DNA from: Saccharina japonica
Lineage: Eukaryota; Sar; Phaeophyceae; Laminariales; Laminariaceae
Direction: 5' to 3'
Assembly: GCA_008828725.1 (NCBI GenBank)
Contig: MEHQ01002427.1
Span: 372,001-436,000 of the forward strand
Length of the DNA stretch: 64,000 nt
Made by a program: the position numbers and the translations under genes. Below the pieces are notes generated by a model, which did not search any database, was not told the DNA's origin, and was given only the letters and a program-made list of their open reading frames with translations. Below, one piece after another: positions 56,301-64,000 of the stretch (the first letter of the stretch is position 1; the number at the start of each line of letters is the position of its first letter).

Positions 56301-59300
56301 CAACAGTATGCAGGCTGGGTCAAGCTTACCGCCTAAAATTTATCAAGTATCCCATGCCCACGCCGTTTTTAGTAGACCCTGAAGGTTGGCTCACGTGTTC
56401 TGTGAACCTCTGCCAACCCGTTGCCGGATAATGTTTTGTTTCGTTTTTTGTTCGCCGGATTTTTTTTGTTTCGTATTTTTTGGGATTTTGGATTTGGGTC
56501 TTAAGACCGATGTCAGCCGGAACAATATCTTATTTTTCTGAAATGTTGTTTTTTACACCATTTTGGCGGCTTTCTCTCGCGGACAACTTAAAATGATACT
56601 TTTTCTGCTCTCAGGACTTTTCATCGTTTTTGCGAGAGCCTTCGAAGGCACTTGATAGTTCATACAGCGTATCATATGGCTTCGATTATTTTACGAGGGA
56701 GCAAGATTTCGCAATGCTTCCAAACATTGGCCCAATTTTTGACGAGATTGGAATGTCTGCCGATTATGGGCCAACCTTTGTTTTTTTTCGAAATGTTAAT
56801 TTCTCGTAAATATTCGAAGTCATGCCCGGTATGCACTACCACCTGCATTGGAAAAAAACGATTCCAATGGGAACGCGATCTTAAATCTCCGAATTGTTTG
56901 TTTTTACACCATTTCAGCGGCGGTATCTCGCGGGGTACTTAAAAAAATACTTTCTGCTATCAGGACTTTTGTCACTGCTTTCGCGAGAGCTTTCCAAGGG
57001 CACGGCTTCGAAAGTTTTAGAGTGATCAAGATTTCGAAAAACAAAATCAAAGGTTGGCCCAAAACCGGCAGACGTTCCAATCTCGTCAAAATTTGGGCCA
57101 ATCTTTCGAAGCTTTGCGAAACATTGCCCCCTCGTAAAATTGTCGTAGCCATACCCTGTATGAACTACCAAGTGCGTTGGAAAGCTCTCGCAAAAATAAT
57201 GAAATAGTCCTGATAGCAGAAAGTATCCCTTGTAAGTTCCCCGCGAGCGAAAGCCGCTGAAATGGTGTAAAAAACAACATTTCAGAAATTTAAGATCGCG
57301 TTCCCATTGGCATCGGTGTAAGGGCCCGTATTAACGAAGACAGCAAAAATCCAATTTGGAAAAAATAAAATTCAAATACGCTTTTCATTGGTCAACACAC
57401 GCACCAGCATCAAAGATTAGGATCTTGGGGTCTAATCAATTTGAATTGGACGAAAAAACCAAGAAGGTCCCAGGACCTTCTTTTCCAAAGAATTCAAATC
57501 AAATTGAGGAGTTGGCCCGACTTGGACCGGCATGTCCATGGTGGGCAAACGCCCCCGGTACAATCTGGTAATTTCTTGATCGCATCGATGACCACGATCG
57601 AGGCGACAACGCGTGAACCACGACGCGAGGCCACCGGGACAACAGCCGCGCCCACGCCTACAGACCATAGCACACCGTACCCCGGCGGTGGCGCCTCAAA
57701 ACCAATCATGGCGGTCGCAATCCCAACTTTTCAACCAGCTCGATGTGCCAACCCGACCAAAAATCGAGCGATCGACGCAAAAACAGCAGGATACGCTCAA
57801 GACTTTGATAGCACCGTCGCCGTCCCTGTCTCGCCCGTGGCGTTTCAGGGATCCCTACGCCCACACAGGAGACCCTGAGAGAGATAGCTTCCTAGCCTGG
57901 GCGGCCAAAAGCAAGAGTATGCTTGCGTCGGCGCGCACGCGCCGACGCATGCCTTCGCTCTCGTCTACTCTCGTCGGATTTTTTCACCTGGGCCTCGTGA
58001 GGCATGCTGCGTTTTTTCGATTTCAGAAATATTTGAACAAGCAAATCACTATTCCCCATAGGACGCAAACATTTTTTTTTGCGAAATCACATCCAAATAG
58101 GACTTTGTTTTCCAAATTGAATTTTCTACTGTCTTCGTTAAGATGGGCCCAAAGAGGTCTAAATCTTCCGGCGAAAAAACAAACAAACCATAACTAATCA
58201 TCAACGGTTTGAGAGGGGCTTATAAAACATTTGTGCCAAATTTCAGGGTCTATATAAAAAAAAACGCGTGGACATTTGGACTTTGGTGCCGTAACTAAAA
58301 GTACAAAAAAAAGGCGTTGCCTCGTAGTTACTTAGTTTCGGTATTGGATCAACTTTTGGCGTTAAATATGACTTCATACACTGGTAGGTTTTACACAGCC
58401 AGCTCTTCGAAAGTTTGCGCGAAACGTTTGACAGGCATGCCTTCAAGTACCTGGAATCGGTTCGTTCAGAAAAAAAACGGTTTCTTCCTACGGAGAAAAC
58501 GTCTGGCTATTATTGACGTTTTAGAAGTCCTGTGCTTGGTCAGGACAAAATTTTGCCGCTAGCGCCAGCCAGCCCTAGCCCCTTAGCAGAAAAAAGGTCT
58601 ACTTGAAGTATGTCACCCTCTTCCGCTGTTCAGTACGCTCAGTATGATACCAAATATGTGACAATCGAGTTGACATTGCGATCGGCATTCGTCGTGGTTG
58701 ACAAAAGTTGGGGTAATATGCTTGAACCAGCTCGTACATACTGTAGTACACCTGTCGCAAACTGCTGGATGTTTTGCGCCAAAATGCGACGTTACAGGCC
58801 GTTAGCGCTGCAGGTCAACAGCAGCAGCAGCAGCAGCAGAAATAATACACCGCTGTAGTACACATGTCGCAAACTGTTGAATGTTGTGCACCAAAAAGTG
58901 AATTCGCAGGTTGTTGGTGTACTCGGGCGATACGACAGCTATATAACCCCGCGTGAGGTAGAAACGCATTAATATGTGTAATATGTGTGTGCTTGGATGG
59001 TCTTCGAGCATCGATTCAAAGCTCTTCCAAGAACAGAGTTCCAACGTAAAATATACCAGGTATAAACAAGGTGTACATCTGACCCGAATTTACTTACAGG
59101 GCGGTTTTTGTGTGTGACACGAAAAAAAAATTATTCCCATTGCTAAGGTAGGAACAACAATAATCACTCCGGGGTGCGTGTGCTGTGTGCTGGACATCGC
59201 ATGTACGCAGGGGTTAAAAGGAACAATTTAGTGCGAACGAAAACAACGGTAACAACATCAACATCACCACCAACAACAACAGCAACACCACCAACAACAC

Positions 59301-60738
59301 CGACAACACCAAGAATAACAACAGCAACAACAACAGCAATCCGGTACTGAAACTCGGAAGAGAACATAACCTCTACACGTATGTAGAAAAAGAAGAGAAT
59401 ACCAAAAAAGAGAAAATAAAAAAGAGAAAAACCAAAAACTTAGAAGAGAAGGCAGCTTCGCGCCCTTTGTTTTCTTCGCAGAAACAAAAATATCCCTGCT
59501 CCGTTGGTAAAAACCCGGCCAGCCGGTCATCCGAGCACAGCGCGCGCTCTAAAGGCAGTACAGGTAGTACGGCAACGAACCACTTCATGTGTTACCACAT
59601 CAAAGTGTCGGGAAGCCATCATTCCCTATCCGCTTTTTCTGTAGCTGCTGCGCAGTACTTCCGACAGGGGGCTCTGCTGATTTGAAAAACAAATGGTTCT
59701 CGTACGTACGTGGAGCGAACCGAACGCGTCCGTACCCGCCGCACACGACCCTCTCAAAGAGGAGAAAATGTTATTACGGAGGGGCCATAGTAAACACTAG
59801 TAAAGAGAACCTACGGTAAACACAAAAACCTACGTATACATTGACCTATTTTTACTAACAATATTTGGTCCTATTTACTATATCCACCGTAATAATAGAC
59901 GACCGATATTAACCCTTTTAGAACTGCAGTCCCGTTATGGGGACAAACCACTCTAATTCTAAGTAATATGTCCCCAAAACGGGACTCCAGTCCTATTAGG
60001 GTTAAGATAAAGGTACTGCTGTGTACCTTATTGGGCGAAAGCAGTTCTGAAAGACGGGGAACTGTGTTTGCTGTACCCACAGGAGTCGTTGGAATGGCAC
60101 TTACAATGTCACACAATATGTTTCCTTGTATATCTAGCTATTAATAGGCCTTGGGACTGTCTACTTGGGTGAAGTAGAGAGCTCCTATACTGAAATCAAG
60201 TCAGGAGCCTCAGAAAAAATAAGGGGCCACCTTTACGAGGCAGAACACACTTACTTCTGATCATAGTTTGGAGCTCCAAGACGACAGTCAGTTCCTGGTA
60301 ACGAACAGCTTCATTCTCCCCTTACTCATTTCACCGCCAGAGTCGCCTTAGCTGTTTGCAAAACCGCGGCTTCTGCCAGCTGGAAGGAGGTCCCCATTTA
60401 TTTTCTTGGCTCGGTGTAAACTATAAAACTCGCACCCGCTCCAAGCAATATACGTTCGACTTCCTCATGTTATTACATGTAAAATGTTATATGATGCGTG
60501 GATTGATTTAACCCCTTAACCCTTCTAGGACTGGAGTCCCGTTTTGGGAACAAATTACTTAGAATTAGAAAGCTTTGTCCCCAAAACGGGACTGCAGTCC
60601 TAAAAGGGTTAAGAACTGGTCCCACGAATTTGGGGAGATATTACTTGGAATTAGTGTGGGACATTTTTTTTCAGTTCTGAATGGTTTAAGCTCACCTACG
60701 CTTCCTCCACACTGGATGTCCTCGCACAGCTTGCACCC
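53145..60738 (-). CDS. AGA: Aspartylglucosaminidase / glycosylasparaginase (5' end missing)
   Basis: Five minus-strand exons join in phase: 60,738-60,696, 55,749-55,610, 55,081-54,570, 53,720-53,631 and 53,340-53,145. The enzyme family hydrolyses the GlcNAc-Asn bond of glycopeptides and is an Ntn hydrolase, cleaved autocatalytically before a Thr. Diagnostic motifs in order: [72 protein letters not shown], the cleavage site [18 protein letters not shown]-like [36 protein letters not shown] and [14 protein letters not shown]. Between the Cys-Gln-Pro-Asn motif and the nucleophile Thr there is an acidic linker of about 70 residues. The N-terminal exon with the signal peptide was not found and may lie beyond the window. 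The first visible intron is 4.9 kb and full of transposable elements. Confidence 0.9.
53631..53720 (-). CDS. AGA exon [14 protein letters not shown]
   Basis: The 90-bp exon has acceptor GTCCGGTAG and donor TCTCG/GTGAGC. It encodes [20 protein letters not shown] and ALCKIS. Confidence 0.85.
53870..54560. repeat. Minisatellite GACATCGACCTGTCTCATCATGATGTTGACCTAC-type in AGA intron
   Basis: Some 20 diverged units of about 25-35 bp, built from TCATGACATCGACC and CATGATGTTGACCTAC modules, fill most of the intron up to the exon at 54,570. Confidence 0.85.
54570..55081 (-). CDS. AGA main exon with the autocleavage Thr
   Basis: The 512-bp exon has acceptor CGCACGCAG and donor ATGAG/GTAGGA. It runs from [11 protein letters not shown] through the NHDTIGM nucleophile site to GDGDVMM. 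It contains the Pro-rich and acidic linker. Confidence 0.9.
55130..55239 (-). mobile_element. C-tailed SINE-like repeat, sense insertion in AGA intron
   Basis: It is the full-length unit on the minus strand (TGGTCGGCGAAAACCCGACA ... GGTCATACGACTACGGCC ... GTACACCCCCCCC). Its C tail lies about 50 bp upstream of the exon acceptor at 55,082, on the same strand as the gene. Confidence 0.7.
55610..55749 (-). CDS. AGA exon [19 protein letters not shown]
   Basis: The 140-bp exon has acceptor TATCGGCAG and donor ATGGAG/GTGAGA. It encodes the conserved start of the mature alpha-subunit core. Confidence 0.9.
57322..58150. mobile_element. Harbinger-like element with internal ORF, in AGA intron
   Basis: The ends GGGCCCGTATTAACGAAGAC and GTCTTCGTTAAGATGGGCCC are flanked by TAA and AAA. 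It contains the TTTTCATTGGTCAACAC block of the small MITEs and, at about 57,590-57,878 (plus strand), an ORF related to that in the element at 18,028-18,905 (shared TDHST.PGGG and QDFDS motifs). Confidence 0.65.
59772..59892. mobile_element. MITE, ATAGTAAA family, most complete copy
   Basis: The inverted ends are TTATTACGGAGGGGCCATAG and a CTATATCCACCGTAATAA block. Fragments lie at 14,910, 16,137 and 17,218. Confidence 0.55.
59913..60001. mobile_element. piggyBac-like palindromic MITE
   Basis: TTAA lies on both sides (59,909-59,912 and 60,002-60,005). CCCTTTTAGAACTGCAGT and ACTCCAGTCCTATTAGGG are the ends. Confidence 0.7.
60520..60685. mobile_element. Two adjoining TTAA MITEs next to an AGA splice donor
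   Basis: A symmetrical-subtype element (60,520-60,608) and a CAGTTCTGAATGG-subtype element (60,613-60,685) share the TTAA at 60,609-60,612. The second ends at TTAA 60,686-60,689, only 4 bp from the GT (60,695-60,694) of the AGA exon's donor. Confidence 0.7.
60696..60738 (-). CDS. AGA exon [14 protein letters not shown]
   Basis: The 43-bp exon has acceptor CAAACGCAG and donor GTAG/GTGAGC. It encodes the conserved GCxxCExxxCxGSVG box and splits the Gly codon with the exon at 55,749 in exact phase. Confidence 0.85.
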
Positions 60739-61754
60739 CTGCGTTTGAATTATACCAAAAGACGACAGGCGAACGTCGACACGCGGTAGGTACAGCTTGC
60801 TTGCTTTGCTGGTGCGCCGCACAGAAAAAACATAACTAAAGACTACAAAGGTATGTTGTAAGGCCTATCTATCACTGCAGCTTCTGCTGCTGCTGCTGCT
60901 GCTACTGCTGCTTCGTTGGCATCGTAGTCTTAAGCTGGTACTCGCGCGCCTGCTGCGCACGAAGCCCGAGCACGCCACCAGGTTGCATGCCTCACTCCGT
61001 ACCATATTGTATGATAGAGCATGCCACAGGGTGTTTCCATTGGAGATCTTATCCTGCGCTATATGAAGCAAGGGGCGGTTGCTCTTTGCGCAATGCGCAA
61101 GGCAATCGTTCTCTGGGAAGGATCTGTGGTGCGCATAGTTCTAAGACTTGAGTCTGTAACAACAGCACTGCTATTGCTACTGCTGCTGTCGCATTCTGCC
61201 TTGCAAAAGCTGGCCAGGTCGTACACCAACGGTTTTGATATCTGTGCGCACTGCTGTTGTAGTTTCGCGGGGATCGCTAGTCTAAGACTTACAGTGAGTC
61301 TACAAAAGTACTGCTACGAGTACGTATATACAAGTACGAGTTACTACTGCTGTTGCTGCCGCAATGCCTTATGCACCTGGCCAGGTCGCGTGCCATTGGT
61401 TTAGGTATCTGTACGTACGCACTACTGTAGTTCCGAGGGGATCGCTGTACGTCACAAGCAGCAGTAGCATGTTGTATTATACAAGCAGAAATTATCAAGA
61501 TGTGCACATTATTGCCCCATGAAATCAATGATCAACACTGGGCTTTTGGGGGAGTTCCCGTGGGAAGTATGATGGGATACCGCGGCCTCCCACGACATCA
61601 CGACATCCCATCTGGGATCCCGCGGCATCCCGCCGCTTCCCGTGTGAGATCCCGCGGCTTTCCGTCCCACCACATATCAGCTGCGGGGTGCCGCGGAATC
61701 GCTTGGGGCCCGGCATGCAAAATCAGCGCGCATTCGAATGCTTTTGTCGACCCT
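60739..61754. other. No exon recognised
   Basis: CTG/CAG runs lie near 60,888-60,912 and in 61,160-61,360. ATCCCGCGGC-type short repeats lie at 61,570-61,690. The missing AGA 5' exon was not found here. Confidence 0.45.
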
Positions 61755-63622
61755 GTTCACTGTTTTTTTTTCCCAAATTTCCAAATTTCCAAATTTCCGA
61801 ATTTCCAAAATTACCGCCTCCTGGTATCATAGCAGTAAAAACCTTTTCGAAATACGTAGTTGGCGCGGTCATTTCAGTTCCAGGTCAAGGATAAGTGTTG
61901 TCATGCCCGGGGCTGCTATAACAAGGTCGTCACCTATGGCTAGGGCTGCTGCAACCGGTCGTGGCCGTAGCCGTGGCCGTGGCCGTGGTCGAGGATGCGC
62001 AAGTGTTCGCGGGCGAGGCGGCATACGCGTCGCCAGAACGCCCTCAGACAGGGAGACGTCGCAGGCGGCGCAATTATATCATGTACAGCCAGCCGCCGCA
62101 CAGCCCCGGCGCAGCGACAAGCGCCCCCCCCTTGCACCACGCGTGGGCAGGGCTACTCGGTCTTCCTTCCAATCGGCTGCAGAGACCGCAGATGCTGCCC
62201 AGGCGCTTGTGGGTTTGAGCGGTACACAAGGCAACCAAGACGGCCCACAGAGATCGGAACACAGAGCTTAAACAATACACCGTGTATTTTTTACACCGTG
62301 TATTTTTTAAGCTCTGTGTTCCGATCTCTGTGGGCCGTCTTGGTTGCCTTGTGTACCGCTCAAACCCACAAGCGCCTGGGCAGCATCTGCGGTCTCTGCA
62401 GCCGATTGGAAGGAAGACCGAGTAGCCCTGCCCACGCGTGGTGCAAGGGGGGGGCGCTTGTCGCTGCGTCGGGGCTGTGCGGCGGCTGGCTGTACATGAT
62501 ATGATTGCGCCGCCTGCGACGTCTCCCTGTCTGAGGGCGTTCTGGCGACGCGTATGCCGCCTCGCCCGCGAACACTTGCGCATCCTCGACCACGGCCACG
62601 GCCACGGCCACGACCGGTTGCAGCAGCCCTAGCCATAGGTGACGACCTTGTTATAGCAGCCCCGGGCATGACAACACATATCCTTGACCTGGAACTGAAA
62701 TGACCGCGCCAACCGCCAACTACGTATTTCAAAAAGGTTTTTACTGCTATAAGGGCCCGTACAAACGAGGAACACAAAACCTAAAAACAAAACCTAAAAA
62801 CAAACCCTAAAAACGAACAGACTTTAGGTTTTTAGTGTAAAATCGAAGATGGTGTACAAACGCAGGATACGCGTGAAAAACAAAAGCGAAAAACAAAAGC
62901 GAAAACGAGTCAACGGTCAAGGTGGAAGACCAGCAGTAATGCACCACCCAGCTGCGGTAGAGGCGACGCCCAGCCCTGAAAAAAGAGGAGAGTGTGCCCA
63001 CATGACTAGCCGACCATACTCTGCTGCTGCAATGGCGCCCGTAGCCTGGAGCGCGAGATTTGCGCTGGATAAAGTACGGGTGCTGTACAAAAAGTTTCAC
63101 CGCTTGCTACAACAGATGATTTTTGAATGTACAGCAGCACGCAATTCGACTTGGACCGCCCCATGAGCCACGGTTTTGGCTACGGCGTTGAACACTGCAT
63201 TGCCTGGCACCAGCCGCATGTTGTTCGCGCCTTGTCTGCTCTCTGTCTTCTGGCTGTCCAGTGTACGGGGCGTTCGTAGCTGCGGTTGTCGCCATGATCT
63301 CCGTTCTCGCTGGGCTGTTCATCTTTCGTGTTTTGGTTTTAGGGTCATTTTAATCGATTTTCGATTAAAATAAACCGAAGAGCAAAAATATCCCATCGCG
63401 GTCTCCTGGGTCTCTTTTTTTCTGTTTCGCCAATCAGAGGGAGTGAATCTTCATAACTCATTTTAGGTTTTGTTTTTAGGTTTTGTTTTTAGGGTCAAAA
63501 CGCTCCGTTTGTACGGGCCCTAATTACCAGCGAGGCAGGGTAATTTTTGTAAAAAATTCGGAAATTTGAAATTTGGAAATTTGGAAAATTTAGAAAAAAG
63601 AAAAAAATACACCGTGAACAGA
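61755..63622. repeat. Palindrome (about 0.5-kb arms) split by a TIR element
   Basis: Left arm 61,755-62,281, right arm 62,297-62,750 continued at 63,524-63,622; inner coordinates sum to 124,578. Both arms carry the same RG-rich ORF (61,903-62,271 plus, 62,307-62,675 minus) with ATGRGRGRGRG and SSFQSAAETADAAQALVG. The outer pieces are CCAAATTTCCAAATTTCC and its inverse. Confidence 0.85.
62753..63520. mobile_element. Harbinger-like TIR element inserted in the palindrome
   Basis: The ends GGGCCCGTACAAACGAGG and CTCCGTTTGTACGGGCCC are flanked by TAA on both sides (62,750-62,752 and 63,521-63,523). Subterminal CCTAAAAACAAAACC repeats extend the inversion. A 105-codon ORF (62,849-63,166) is unrecognised. 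Confidence 0.75.
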
Positions 63623-64000
63623 TTTTCGGTAGAGCCGGTCTCCGCGCGAGCATAACAGAAACTCGGCCATAGTCTCTGTTGAAGATCCCAAACGACACCA
63701 CCATCACCACGACCGAAGCGTATTATATAATAAGGGAATTTTATTTACTCGTATCAGGTACCCGATTTAAACACCAGTAGGTACCAATCCCAAATGGTCC
63801 TTCGTGCTCGTAATTGGAACCCACTCAATTCGTATGATATGTGCGCCATTTGCCACTTGCCACACTGCTTGCAGCAGCAGACAACATGTTGTCGTGTTGT
63901 CCTAACGCGGTTGTGTTCCCCAAACAGAATCGGAACAATTCGAAAGTCGCAAAATCGAAATCATTTCGATTTCGATTTTAAAAAAAAATCCCCCACACAA
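63623..64000. other. No gene seen at the right edge
   Basis: A/T-rich sequence with ATTTCGATTTCGATTTT at the very end, reminiscent of the AATCGATTT ends of the element at 18,028. Confidence 0.4.

Noticed and set aside
56210..56382. Plus-strand frame [19 protein letters not shown]
   Set aside because: Coding-looking for about 35 residues, but inside an AGA intron on the opposite strand, with no clear donor and no recognisable family.
62849..63166. 105-codon ORF as a transposase
   Set aside because: Basic but with no DDE or helix-turn-helix motif visible; the element is probably non-autonomous.

Overview
This is nuclear DNA from an intron-rich eukaryote. Three genes can be assembled from GT-AG exons with matching phases. 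They are separated by kilobase-sized introns and by a dense mixture of transposable elements, microsatellites and palindromes. There are no prokaryotic operons or rRNA genes and no CRISPR array. The gene structure, a Helitron, Copia remnants and non-LTR elements resemble what I know of stramenopile algal genomes, brown algae for example. That placement is an impression from protein style only; nothing in the window proves it.

Layout. 0-11.7 kb holds only mobile-element debris: TIR elements, arrays of small TTAA-flanked elements, a LINE 3' end with a poly(C) tail, a SINE, and one or two orphan exon-like ORFs. 11.7-17.05 kb is a minus-strand cyclophilin-type peptidyl-prolyl isomerase gene with a predicted C-terminal membrane anchor. 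17-24.3 kb has SINEs, a long-TIR element and two LINE remnants. 24,271-31,648 has the ends of a 7.4-kb Helitron filled with a 441-bp dimeric satellite; a 428-bp terminal-repeat miniature retrotransposon (TRIM) and a 319-bp-arm palindrome sit inside it. 32,951-48,954 is a near-identical inverted duplication (arms about 7.1 kb, spacer 1.75 kb) whose left outer edge is a single N. The right arm holds exons 1-3 of an FKBP2-like gene that ends at 50,959; the left arm holds a headless mirror copy without exon 4. 53.1-60.7 kb is a minus-strand aspartylglucosaminidase (glycosylasparaginase) gene whose N-terminal exon was not found. 61.7-63.6 kb is another palindrome, split by a TIR element insertion.

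The three genes plausibly act in the secretory or lysosomal/vacuolar system: an FKBP with a signal-like N terminus, a membrane-anchored cyclophilin, and a lysosomal-type glycoprotein-degrading amidase. There is no sign of coordinated regulation. The most unusual features are a LINE family ending in poly(C) with small dispersed repeats sharing its 3' end, the Helitron-borne satellite, the giant inverted repeat duplicating most of a gene, and a strong excess of the 9-mer TACCWGGTA.
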